DNA from: JAHBNG01 sp039028975
GTDB lineage: Bacteria > Chloroflexota > Anaerolineae > Caldilineales > Caldilineaceae
DNA length: 64,000 nucleotides
Assembly (NCBI GenBank): GCA_039028975.1
Contig: JBCCHB010000058.1
Span: 1 to 64,000, forward strand
Direction: 5' to 3'
Shown here: positions 8,129-16,140 of the stretch, one piece after another
How the letters are laid out: each line of letters starts with the position of its first letter
Position numbering within the stretch: the stretch's first letter is position 1
Notes under the pieces: model-generated
The model's database searches: none
Seen by the model: only the letters and a program-made list of their open reading frames with translations
Told to the model about the DNA's origin: nothing
Made by a program: the position numbers and the translations under genes

Positions 8129-9400
8129 TCAATCATACGGCTCCACTACTACTACACGCTCCAGTACCTCCCCAGAATGTAAGTAGATGATGGCTTTCCA
8201 TGACTCCTGTTGACTGCTTACTGTGATTCCGCCCTGAATCCAGGTCGTTTTATGCAGGGGGTAGTAAGGTTCTTCATACGCCACATCAAAGAATTCGCCA
8301 TCGCGGTAAAACTCAACGTAATCGATTCGCTCTGGGTAGAGGCTGGCAAGGCGAATCCAACGTTGCCCTTGGTAAGTATTGGCTTCTTCAAATCCCTGAA
8401 AGTAGAATTGATCTTCCGCAGAAATCTCAGATACTTCTATGCCAATTGCATTAGCCATGCGCCACGCAAAGAATTGATCTTCACCTCTAGTGATCGACCA
8501 GTCTGCAGGCGGCTCTTGCTTGGTATGGGTGTTGTAATAGCCCCATGAAGTCTGGGTCTGGAGGGCGACCTTAAGCTGGGTAAAGCGGGGCGAATCTTCA
8601 TTGCAGAGTATGGGGCGATTGAGTTCTAATGCTTGCGCTTTGCGAATCATATTGTAGTAGGTCTGCTCTGTGCCGTGGTTGCCGTGGAGCAGAATCACAT
8701 CGCTGGCCTGGCAGACCTCGGGCGAACAGACCAAGCCACCGCCAGATGACCCCACAGGGAGGCCGCCGGATTCCTGACGGGCCAAGTCGATCAAACTGGC
8801 AATCCCTTGCGGATGATAGACCAATGGATGATTTTTGAAGTAGCCAACGTTATATTCATTGGCCACTTCAATGATAACGTTGGTGTACGCCGCCTCTTTG
8901 AGAAAGCGGGAGGCAGTAGCAACGGCGTTCCGAATAGAGCGCCCATCAGCCATGCGGTTGCTCTGCCCTTGATACAGGAGGCTGACGATAACAATCATAC
9001 CCAATTCATCGGCAGCTTGCAGGAGCCTCTCCAGGCGCTGAAGGTAGGCCGGTTCGATCTGGGTGCCGTCCTCACTATATGGGTTGTTATCGATGGTCTT
9101 GTTTTCAATCGTTAGGACAGGCATCCCCCCCTGCAGTCCTACGGTAAACGCTAACAACCCATGACGTTTCCATTCAGGTAGTGCGGCGATTAGTCGTTCA
9201 GTATTGGCCTCGGCATCCCACTCCACCCCAAATCGACAGAAGCGGCTCGGATCCGCTTTGTCGTCAAAAATTCCTTGGATAAATCGTGCGTTCATCAACA
9301 GACCGTGGACCTGGGGTTTGCTTTTTGGTATGTCGCTATACGTTAAACGGTCGTTGATGGTGAACCGAGTATCCGTGATGTTTAGGGCTGTTTTGCTCAT
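8129..9400 (-). CDS. Glycoside-hydrolase-like TIM-barrel protein
   Basis: A 423-residue protein resembling clan GH-A cellulase-like barrels. The acid/base candidate is E182 in VIIEVANEYN, and a nucleophile candidate is the glutamate of PILCNEDSP near residue 272. Further barrel-type strands are GMIVIVSLLYQG and VILLHGNHG. A beta-sandwich-like tail follows (YVEFYRDGEFFDVAYEEPYYPLH). No signal peptide is visible, so it would act in the cytoplasm on imported oligosaccharide or on a non-glycan substrate. It is transcribed away from the AraC-type regulator at 9577 and ends 16 bp from the nuclease remnant. Start ATG 9400 follows 'gaggcacccaATG'. The exact GH family is not recognised. Confidence 0.75.
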   Translation of the reverse strand: MSKTALNITDTRFTINDRLTYSDIPKSKPQVHGLLMNARFIQGIFDDKADPSRFCRFGVEWDAEANTERLIAALPEWKRHGLLAFTVGLQGGMPVLTIENKTIDNNPYSEDGTQIEPAYLQRLERLLQAADELGMIVIVSLLYQGQSNRMADGRSIRNAVATASRFLKEAAYTNVIIEVANEYNVGYFKNHPLVYHPQGIASLIDLARQESGGLPVGSSGGGLVCSPEVCQASDVILLHGNHGTEQTYYNMIRKAQALELNRPILCNEDSPRFTQLKVALQTQTSWGYYNTHTKQEPPADWSITRGEDQFFAWRMANAIGIEVSEISAEDQFYFQGFEEANTYQGQRWIRLASLYPERIDYVEFYRDGEFFDVAYEEPYYPLHKTTWIQGGITVSSQQESWKAIIYLHSGEVLERVVVVEPYD

Positions 9401-9564
9401 TGGGTGCCTCTATGAAAATAAGCCATCAGCAGCAGATTGGCATAGCAAATTACTACTAAGTGTCATAAAGCTAACGGCTGTAGCAAGAAAGTGAACAGTC
9501 AGTGGCTACCAGCATGGAAAAGATAGTCGGCACTGTTTACTATCAACTGTTTGCTAGTATACTT

Positions 9565-9577
9565 TATAATGTTCACA
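9565..9577 (+). promoter_or_regulatory. -10 box placed for a leaderless transcript
   Basis: A perfect TATAAT at 9565-9570 lies six bases before the regulator's ATG at 9577, so transcription would begin at or next to the start codon. No convincing -35 box is seen, and there is no ribosome site in front of the ATG. Confidence 0.4.
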
Positions 9578-10515
9578 TGGATAAACGATACCAAGCCCGC
9601 ATCGAGCGAGTGATTCAATACATTGAAGAGAATCTTGGACAAAAGCTATCGCTGCATGATATTGCAGAAGTTAGCCACTTTTCCCAATACCACTTTCACC
9701 GTATCTTTCGTGGAATAATGGGTGAAACCTTAAATGATTACATCTCCAGGCGCAGATTGGAGAGCGCCGCTAACTTATTGGCTTTTAGCCCTCATATGAC
9801 CATCACCGAGATCGCGTTGGCCACCGGATTTTCCTCCAGCGCCAATTTTGCCAAGGCCGTCAAACTATACTTTGGCTACAGCCCTTCCGAAATTCGCAAC
9901 CCCAGTAAAGTCAAAGATAGCAAGATTGGAAAAGTTTTTAGCAAGTATGGAAAAGACTTTCATCCCGCCAACCTGTATCCTTATCACGACACAGCGCAAG
10001 TTCTTGATGATAGACGAATAGGGGGCTCGAATCCCCCTGTTGTCATCAAGGAACTTGAATGCCAACCTGTATCTCTGCTGGCTTCACCGCACGGGTACGA
10101 ATTGGATTCATTGTTCAACACGTGGGAGCAGCTCATGGCCTGGGCGACTGCTCAGGGCATACCAGACGCAGAGCAAAATCGTTACGCCTTTTGTTACGAT
10201 AACCCAGCTGTTACCCCTTTTGAGAAATGTCGCTATGAAGCGGCGATTGTGATTGAGTCTGACGTGCAAGTAAGCTTTCCGTTTACAAAGTCAGAGATAA
10301 TGGCAGGTCAATATGCTGTACTCCATTATAAGGGAAGCCCAGATGAAACCAACAGTGCTCAGTTAAGTTTATATGCTCATTGGTTCCCCTACAGCGGTTA
10401 TGAACCAGATCGATTTCCAATGTTGGAACGCTATCTAAATGATGTGCGAGAAGATGGCTATGTTGAAATGGAGATCTACGTCAAATTGCGGAACCTGCCC
10501 TTATTTACGGAGTAG
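9577..10515 (+). CDS. AraC family regulator with GyrI-like effector domain
   Basis: A transcription factor of 312 residues. Residues 1-105 carry the double helix-turn-helix AraC DNA-binding domain (LSLHDIAEVSHFSQYHFHRIFRG, MTITEIALATGFSSSANFAKAVK, FGYSPSEIR). Residues about 150-312 match the GyrI-like/SOUL small-molecule-binding fold (KELECQPVSLLASPHGYEL, CRYEAAIVI, GQYAVLHYKG, FPMLERYLND, VEMEIYVKL). This architecture is found in multidrug and stress regulators such as Rob and BmrR-like proteins. I start at ATG 9577 rather than further upstream because the preceding residues are not family-like and a -10 box falls there. It is divergent from the glycosidase-like gene, a plausible target. Confidence 0.85.
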   Translation: MDKRYQARIERVIQYIEENLGQKLSLHDIAEVSHFSQYHFHRIFRGIMGETLNDYISRRRLESAANLLAFSPHMTITEIALATGFSSSANFAKAVKLYFGYSPSEIRNPSKVKDSKIGKVFSKYGKDFHPANLYPYHDTAQVLDDRRIGGSNPPVVIKELECQPVSLLASPHGYELDSLFNTWEQLMAWATAQGIPDAEQNRYAFCYDNPAVTPFEKCRYEAAIVIESDVQVSFPFTKSEIMAGQYAVLHYKGSPDETNSAQLSLYAHWFPYSGYEPDRFPMLERYLNDVREDGYVEMEIYVKLRNLPLFTE

Positions 10516-10730
10516 GAGAAGATGAAAAGTGAAAGAATAGGAGGGGTGATGACAATCTATTCCTTTCAATCAGGAAAAGTTTGCGGTCATTGGCAAGCAT
10601 TCGATCGATTGGGCTTTCTGATGCAGATGGGTGGCCTTACGTAAATCTGTTTTATTTGGAAATATTCCGGAGTTCTGTCAAAATAACAGTTGAACCGAAC
10701 TGATTATCTATTCAGACAAAGGAGACAACA

Positions 10731-11168
10731 ATGAGCGAATATGTGCCAAGCACCTGGGGATGGGTGGCAGAGCAAGTTGAGCAGTATGAGGGGAGTGGCG
10801 GCACTGAAGGATTGACCTTGCGAGACACTGGTTTGCCGGTGATTATTGTGACAAACAAGGGAAGAAAGACAGGGGCAATCCGTAAAACGCCGTTAATGAC
10901 GGTCAAGGATGGCAACAGCTATATCTTGGTGGCATCCCAGGGGGGAGCACCAAAGCATCCCAATTGGTATCATAATTTGAAGGCTGATCCCAATGTGGAA
11001 ATTCGTGACAAGACCGAAGTCTATTCCATGCGGGTTCGCGAGGTCGTCGATTCTGCTGAGAGAAAACGCCTTTGGGATCTTTCCGTAGAGGCTTATCCTC
11101 CGTATCAAGAATACCAGGACAAAACAGAGCGCGTCATCCCCATCTTCGTCGCGGAACCTATCGAATAA
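10731..11168 (+). CDS. Deazaflavin (F420)-dependent nitroreductase family protein
   Basis: A 145-residue split beta-barrel flavin-binding protein of the DUF385/Ddn family, which in actinobacteria and Chloroflexota reduces quinones or nitro compounds with F420H2. Family features seen are LPVIIVTNKGRKTGAIRKTPLM, the phosphate/cofactor region, and the PKHPNWYHNLKADPNVEI block. The TERVIPIFVAEP ending is typical. AAGGAGAC lies 5-12 bases before ATG 10731. Its presence suggests that the host makes F420, but the biosynthetic genes are not in this window; some members use FMN instead. Confidence 0.85.
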   Translation: MSEYVPSTWGWVAEQVEQYEGSGGTEGLTLRDTGLPVIIVTNKGRKTGAIRKTPLMTVKDGNSYILVASQGGAPKHPNWYHNLKADPNVEIRDKTEVYSMRVREVVDSAERKRLWDLSVEAYPPYQEYQDKTERVIPIFVAEPIE

Positions 11169-11261
11169 GCGAAACGAGAGTGCGATCCAAGTGCCGGTAG
11201 TCGCCAATTTCAGTTCACTGGCTATTTGCACCGGGCGAATGCTTGCCTAGACCACTAACCA

Positions 11262-12530
11262 TCATTGTGCTTCGAAGATGGTTTCATCCAGGAATGCATT
11301 GCGGAACTTCCCCTGGGGATCATAAGTTCGTGCCAGTGCCTGGAAGTCTGGCAGCCGAGGATATAGCGTTTTTAATCTAACGGGTGGCGTGCTAAAGAGT
11401 TTCCCCCAGTGGGGGCGGGCTTCAAACGGGGCAAGCTCTTCCTCTAGCATGGGTAGAAATTGAGAAACGCCAGGCCCGTCGTTATGCCAGTTAAACTGTA
11501 TTGCCACAATATCCTGCCTATAAGCTGGACTCAGCCACAATGCATCCTCCGCAATGGTTCGTAGTTCTGTTAGGTCCAGAATTGGCTTCAGGTAGGTTCG
11601 TAGACTCTCTACCTTGCGCATGGCAGCAACGGCGTTGTGACGAGGCACAAAGTACTCGGTCTGCAACTCATCACCCGGCCCGGGCGGATGTTTGAGCGTC
11701 ATGTGAATCAGGCGTTCGTACCACGGGCCCGGTATGCTCATTGGGGTAAGGATTCGATCAGAGCCTGGTCGATCCAAAACGTGTTCGGGGGATCCAAGCC
11801 GTGCCCCAAATAGTTCCTCTGAGGCTGGAATTGGCGCGTCATCTACCAATTTATGCTTGACCCATGCACTATCGATAACCCCTTTCTGCCAGTCAGTAAA
11901 GAGGCAGACGCTATAGCCGCTGGCCATCACAGCATCAAAGTTGTCGTAGAGTGTTGGCAGGGGCAGCCCCCTGTAGATCTCTTGCTGCATCATAAATGTG
12001 GGAATAAGATCCAATGTCATCCTCGCCACTACGCCCAGCCCCCCTAGCCCCACGACGGCACCGTTAAACGTATCACCATCTTTCTCGCGAGTCAGGGTCA
12101 CAAGCTCACCCCCCGCCGTAACCAGTTCCAAACCAGATATATGCGTTGCCAGATTCCCTAACCCCTCGCCCGAGCCGTGGGTGGCTGTTGCACATGCACC
12201 TGCAATGGTAATGTGAGGCAATGATGCCAAATTGGGCAGGGCGTAACCCGCCTCATGCAGGAGCGGTCCAAGGGTCTCGTAAGTCATGCCCGCGCTTACT
12301 GTGGCCTTGCTGTGGGTGGGATCGATGCTCACCGCGTCTTCAAGCTTTTCCAGGCTAAGCAGATCGCCAGTGGTGTCCGCTATGGGTGGAAAGGAGTGGC
12401 GCGCGCCGGCAATGCCTACTTTATCAGCATGATGCACAATCTCTTGCAGTTGAGCGATGGTTGAAGGGCTGTGGTAACGGGCGGCACTGAATGGAATATT
12501 GCCAGCCCAATTATAATGCAATGAGGTCAT
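11262..12530 (-). CDS. Alditol/xylitol oxidase-like FAD flavoprotein
   Basis: A 422-residue FAD-dependent oxidase of the sugar-1,4-lactone/alditol oxidase group, which oxidises polyols such as xylitol or sorbitol to aldoses with release of H2O2. It matches the Streptomyces alditol oxidase pattern: NWAGNIPFSA at the N-terminus, GARHSFPPIADT with the histidine expected to bind FAD covalently, LPNLASLPHITIAGACATATHGSG in the FAD-binding PCMH domain, and a C-terminal HWGKLF whose lysine is near the active site, ending with LYPRLPDFQALARTYDPQGK. I choose ATG 12530 because the protein then begins MTSLHYNWAG; an upstream ATG at 12599 would add 23 unmatched residues. It is convergent with the F420-type gene. 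Confidence 0.85.
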   Translation of the reverse strand: MTSLHYNWAGNIPFSAARYHSPSTIAQLQEIVHHADKVGIAGARHSFPPIADTTGDLLSLEKLEDAVSIDPTHSKATVSAGMTYETLGPLLHEAGYALPNLASLPHITIAGACATATHGSGEGLGNLATHISGLELVTAGGELVTLTREKDGDTFNGAVVGLGGLGVVARMTLDLIPTFMMQQEIYRGLPLPTLYDNFDAVMASGYSVCLFTDWQKGVIDSAWVKHKLVDDAPIPASEELFGARLGSPEHVLDRPGSDRILTPMSIPGPWYERLIHMTLKHPPGPGDELQTEYFVPRHNAVAAMRKVESLRTYLKPILDLTELRTIAEDALWLSPAYRQDIVAIQFNWHNDGPGVSQFLPMLEEELAPFEARPHWGKLFSTPPVRLKTLYPRLPDFQALARTYDPQGKFRNAFLDETIFEAQ

Positions 12531-12919
12531 GGTTTGCTCTCTATAGTTCGCTAGTAAAATTTTGTCCCGGCTTATGCATGCCCCTGTTGGACTGGGCATC
12601 TGTAAAAGAGAGGACAGATTTTATACTGCGGTCGCTTTCAAAACCGTAGTTTTCCTTTACTCTACCAGAGATACCAAACTACGGTTTTGAAACGGAGCTG
12701 AGTATACTGGCCATCTTTATGGTTGGTTACAGGTGCCACGTTGTGGAGAGAATGGAACGCGTTATGAAGTATTAGTATAGCAGAAAACTCTGGCATCGGC
12801 CATCAGATAGTGCCTAATTTAACGAGAAAATACATAGCTGCTATACTACAAATTATGGTTACAGCAGGCACACAGGTACGGACGGTACCAAAGCCTTTGC
12901 AAAGAATGGAGGTCAAAGC
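12531..12919. other. Spacer with cruciform repeat and GGTTACAG motifs
   Basis: Gene-free. It holds the cruciform repeat at 12621-12707 and two ggttacag words (12723-12732 and about 12855) that recur at 22747, 62062 and 63527. Nothing else is recognised. Confidence 0.6.
12621..12707 (-). repeat. Cruciform repeat, copy 1 (17-bp arms)
   Basis: Perfect 17-bp arms at 12636-12652 (tttcaaaaccgtagttt) and 12676-12692. The outer sequence ends in tactgcggtcg on one side and cggagctgagtata on the other. Related copies lie at 29766-29842, 31639-31723 and 55648-55730. Confidence 0.75.
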
Positions 12920-13735
12920 ATGACCGCTCTACAAAAAGAGACTCAATCAAACCCCAATCGATTTATCCGTTGGATGTTAGAGCCTTTGTCGACAAAAGAG
13001 CTAAAAGCAGAAATTGAGAGGATTCGTAATTTGGATCTACCCGGAAGCGATGGAGAACCAATGGAGAATGACAGGGAACGGATTCAAATAAATCTAGGTT
13101 TACAATCGATTGAACACCATTGGGCTGACAGAGATGACTTCTTTGCGGGCGGCAATATGTTTCTCTATTTTAGCCAAAGGCAAGCAGAAGAAATACTCTC
13201 TGAATTCGCAGACTCTACCCGTCCCCGAACCACGTTCCGTGGGCCGGATATGTTTGTTGTTCTGGATGTAGATGGTACTTATCGTCGTCAGAAGTGGATG
13301 GTTTGGGAAGAGGAGGGAAGATATCCTGACGTCATCTTTGAGTATCTTTCGCCCAGCACGCGCGGCAGAGATTTGGGAGACAAAAAGGCACTATATGAAC
13401 AGACATTCACTACCTCTGAGTACTTCTGCTTTGATTATTTGGCTCCTGAATCAGAAGATAGCCTAGTCGGTTGGCGGCTCGATGCAAATCGGCGCTACCA
13501 ATCCATTACACCCAATGAAAATGGCTGGCTCTGGAGCGAAAGGCTTGAGCTGTGGGTGGGAACCTGGCAAGGCACAATTGATAAAGATACGACCACATGG
13601 ATGCGTTTTTACACTGAAGATGGGGAGTTGGTTCTGACTGGGACGGAAGCCGCAGAGGCCCGTGCTCAATCTGTTGAGGATGAAAATGAGCGTCTACGTG
13701 CTGAAGTAGAACGCCTACGAAAAAGCCAAACATAA
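12920..13735 (+). CDS. Uma2 family (DUF820) endonuclease with coiled-coil tail
   Basis: A 271-residue protein of the Uma2/DUF820 family, which has a restriction-endonuclease-like PD-(D/E)XK fold. Visible family segments are FFAGGNMFLYFS, TFRGPDMFVVLDVD, the catalytic-core-like YPDVIFEYLSPSTRGRDLGDK and YEQTFTTSEYFCFD. The C-terminus (about 225-271) is a charged helical segment ending DENERLRAEVERLRK, a short coiled coil typical of the versions in Chloroflexota and cyanobacteria. The function of such multicopy genes is unknown. An AGGTC-containing leader precedes ATG 12920. It is followed by a hairpin terminator at 13889 and appears to stand alone. Confidence 0.85.
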   Translation: MTALQKETQSNPNRFIRWMLEPLSTKELKAEIERIRNLDLPGSDGEPMENDRERIQINLGLQSIEHHWADRDDFFAGGNMFLYFSQRQAEEILSEFADSTRPRTTFRGPDMFVVLDVDGTYRRQKWMVWEEEGRYPDVIFEYLSPSTRGRDLGDKKALYEQTFTTSEYFCFDYLAPESEDSLVGWRLDANRRYQSITPNENGWLWSERLELWVGTWQGTIDKDTTTWMRFYTEDGELVLTGTEAAEARAQSVEDENERLRAEVERLRKSQT

Positions 13736-13888
13736 TCGGGTCGCAATCATATTTAGTTCTATTTGAAAGCAACTAATACAGTCTGGCGTAAATCCTTGCG
13801 CAATTAATATAGTTACATCCTCTGGCCGAAGGCGATTTTCTATCTCGATAACTATTTATGCGAAGATCTACTAGGCTCCTACAGTATT

Positions 13889-13930
13889 GAGACCACTTAC
13901 AGAAATTTGTAAGTGGTCTCGTTAATTTTT
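13889..13930 (+). terminator. Rho-independent terminator-like hairpin
   Basis: Perfect 12-bp arms at 13889-13900 (gagaccacttac) and 13909-13920, an 8-base loop, followed by gttaattttt. It lies 150 bp after the Uma2 gene and before the 14.1 kb cluster. It could alternatively be a small palindromic repeat. Confidence 0.6.
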
Positions 13931-14094
13931 CGTCATTGGTTCCCCTTATTTTGGGCTGTGGCCCTCACAGATTTGCGCCGCTTTTGTGGAGTTCAGCCTG
14001 CTGCTATGATATACTCAAAGCGCCTCACACTGTAATCAGCATTAACCATTCAGCAACTCACAAATTCACAAATTAATTATTCTTAACTAGATCT

Positions 14095-15006
14095 TTGAAT
14101 TCCATACAGAGTCAAGACCAATTGTTAACCTATAATCCCCAACTTTCCATGCAACACTTTCCGTATATAACCGACTATGTAAATAAGCTATTTAATGGTG
14201 AAAAAGAGCGCTTAGACTATATTTTTATTCGTCCAGTGCTTGTTGTACTCTACTTCTTTCTGCGCCTTGTTGTGGTTCCCTTTAAGTTTCTTTTCCATCG
14301 TACTGCCTGGGGCTTTGAGAAGAAGTGTATCGATGGCGTTATTGCCTTTGGGATCAAGTACTTCGCCGCCCGAGACGCCCTTGAATTGCTGATCAGGCAT
14401 GTGCAGATCGAACCACTGCTCTATCGTTACCTACTTTCTGGCACCTCTGAACGGAAGGATGGCCGCTCGGGCGAGATGCTCAAAGGCATTGATGGTGACT
14501 TTAGCGTCGATTCTATCCAAGACATTGTTGCTCACGGACTAACCATCTGCCACGACGATCTCTCGTACGAAATTATTGAACGATTCGACAAGGACGAGTT
14601 TCTGGTCAATCTTGATTTTTACCGTTCTAGCAAGCCAGAGGAGCTTGATCAGTTCAGCCAAAAGGTGCTGGAGCTAAATCGTAAGCACTCTTGGCAACTC
14701 TTTGGCTGCACAAACGTGGTTATCTTTATTGTCATTGCCATTACCATCTTTGGGGATCTCCATACATTGGTCCGTGCGCTCAACTCCTTTGACTCTGACT
14801 CTCTGCTGCTTTGGTGCGTGAAGCACATTTGCGCCGAAGACAAACAGGCCATGATCGATCTGGATTTTTATCTGCAAACCAGCAGCAACCGCAGCCACTA
14901 CAACAGCAGCCCATTCCTGTCCGATCCAAACCAGTATCTCTACTATCACATTGCGTTTGATGAGTTTGCCTACGAATTATTGCGCAAAAATTCAGAAGCA
15001 GTGTAG
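14095..15006 (+). CDS. Uncharacterised membrane-associated protein of KAS III cluster
   Basis: A protein of 303 residues (TTG 14095) or 285 (ATG 14149). I do not recognise its function. The N-terminal third is strongly hydrophobic and basic (IRPVLVVLYFFLRLVVVPFKFLFHR), likely a membrane-embedded or amphipathic helix, followed by KYFAARDALELLIRHVQIEPLLYRYLL. A second hydrophobic stretch is NVVIFIVIAITIFGDL. The C-terminal part has spaced acidic and histidine residues (VKHICAEDKQAMIDLDFY, YYHIAFDEFAYELL) that could bind metal, but this is speculation. It sits 25 bp before the condensing enzyme gene on the same strand. No strong ribosome site precedes either start. Possibly an acyl-chain or membrane-lipid modifying factor working with its neighbours. 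Confidence 0.7.
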   Translation: MNSIQSQDQLLTYNPQLSMQHFPYITDYVNKLFNGEKERLDYIFIRPVLVVLYFFLRLVVVPFKFLFHRTAWGFEKKCIDGVIAFGIKYFAARDALELLIRHVQIEPLLYRYLLSGTSERKDGRSGEMLKGIDGDFSVDSIQDIVAHGLTICHDDLSYEIIERFDKDEFLVNLDFYRSSKPEELDQFSQKVLELNRKHSWQLFGCTNVVIFIVIAITIFGDLHTLVRALNSFDSDSLLLWCVKHICAEDKQAMIDLDFYLQTSSNRSHYNSSPFLSDPNQYLYYHIAFDEFAYELLRKNSEAV

Positions 15007-15031
15007 AGATTCTATTCTTAAAGAGGTTGAC

Positions 15032-16117
15032 ATGACCGATTGTTACATTACAAGTACAGGTTCGTACTTGCCGGGAGAGCCAGTCGATAATAAGAGCATG
15101 GGGCAATATCTGGGCAAACTGATTGGCGAAGGACAGGTTCGCAAAAAGATTCTCACCGTCAATGGCATTCGTACGCGACACTACGCGCTCGACAAAAGAC
15201 AGAACGAGACCCATTCAGTCTATGAATTGGCCGCGGAGGCAGTAAAGGCATGCTGGCCCCAAGAGCGAGATTCGTTGACCATCGACTATCTTTCGGCTGG
15301 CTCTACACATGCTCCACTGCTTGCGCCGGGGCTTTCATCGCTGCTGCACGATCAATTGAGCCAACAAGCGATTGTCGGTCATGCGGTGGAGATCAACTCT
15401 AACTCTGGCATCTGCTCTTCGGGTGCTCAGGCATTTGTCAATGGCGCACGTGCAGTAAAATCTGGAGATGTGAATACGGCTATTTGTGTGGGTGTTGAGC
15501 AGCCTTCCATCGGCCTCAAATCCAAAGCATTTCGTCCCACCTACGATCTTCTTACTATCATGCAAGATATAAGACGCTCCAAGTGGTTTATGTCAACTTT
15601 CCTCCGCTTTATGTTATCTGATGGCGCTGGTGCTTTTCTCCTGGAGCAAAAGCCAAAAGCCGGGGGACTCTCCCTCAAGGTGGATTGGACCTACTCCCGT
15701 TCATTTGCTAACGAGGCACCACTCTGTATGCATTTGCCCCGCAAACCTCTGGTATTGAGTCAGGATGTCACTATCCTTTCCAAGTATATGGGGCCTCTCT
15801 CCAAACGGGTGGTTGAAGAAGCGCTGAACAAACATGAAGAGACACTGGAAGATTACGCGATGGTTCTTCCCCACATGTCTTCCTACTACTTTGAACCGAC
15901 GCTCAAAAAGATTTTGACCGAGCTATCACCTAATCGGGAGGTGGGGTATTGGACAAATCTGCGCACGGCCGGCAATACGGGTGCAGCGAGTATCTATGTC
16001 ATGCTTGATGAATTTGTAAGGACAGAAGAGATCAAAGCAGGCGACCGCATCATTCTCTTCATCCCTGAATCGGGTCAATTCAACTACGTTCTAATAAGCC
16101 TCACCGTGGTTTTATAA
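15032..16117 (+). CDS. KAS III-type (FabH-like) condensing enzyme
   Basis: A 361-residue thiolase-fold enzyme that would join an acyl-CoA to a malonyl- or acyl-carrier. The full Cys-His-Asn triad is visible: C128 in SNSGICSSGAQAF, H281 in VLPHMSSYYF, and N315 in LRTAGNTGAASIYVMLDE. The N-terminus ITSTGSYLPGEPVDN is typical of KAS III. It differs from housekeeping FabH in the active-site flanks and in its location next to a flavin monooxygenase, with no fab genes or carrier protein nearby, which suggests secondary metabolism. ATG 15032 follows AAGAGG; the frame is open further upstream, overlapping the previous gene, but without family residues. The next gene begins 23 bp later. Confidence 0.85.
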   Translation: MTDCYITSTGSYLPGEPVDNKSMGQYLGKLIGEGQVRKKILTVNGIRTRHYALDKRQNETHSVYELAAEAVKACWPQERDSLTIDYLSAGSTHAPLLAPGLSSLLHDQLSQQAIVGHAVEINSNSGICSSGAQAFVNGARAVKSGDVNTAICVGVEQPSIGLKSKAFRPTYDLLTIMQDIRRSKWFMSTFLRFMLSDGAGAFLLEQKPKAGGLSLKVDWTYSRSFANEAPLCMHLPRKPLVLSQDVTILSKYMGPLSKRVVEEALNKHEETLEDYAMVLPHMSSYYFEPTLKKILTELSPNREVGYWTNLRTAGNTGAASIYVMLDEFVRTEEIKAGDRIILFIPESGQFNYVLISLTVVL

Positions 16118-16140
16118 GTCTGTAATATGAGGATTGTATC

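Noticed and set aside
10516..10730. A stretch reading like a flavin-oxidase fragment (GLSDADGWPYVNL)
   Set aside because: Only about 25 codons are similar and it has no start; too short to claim a pseudogene.
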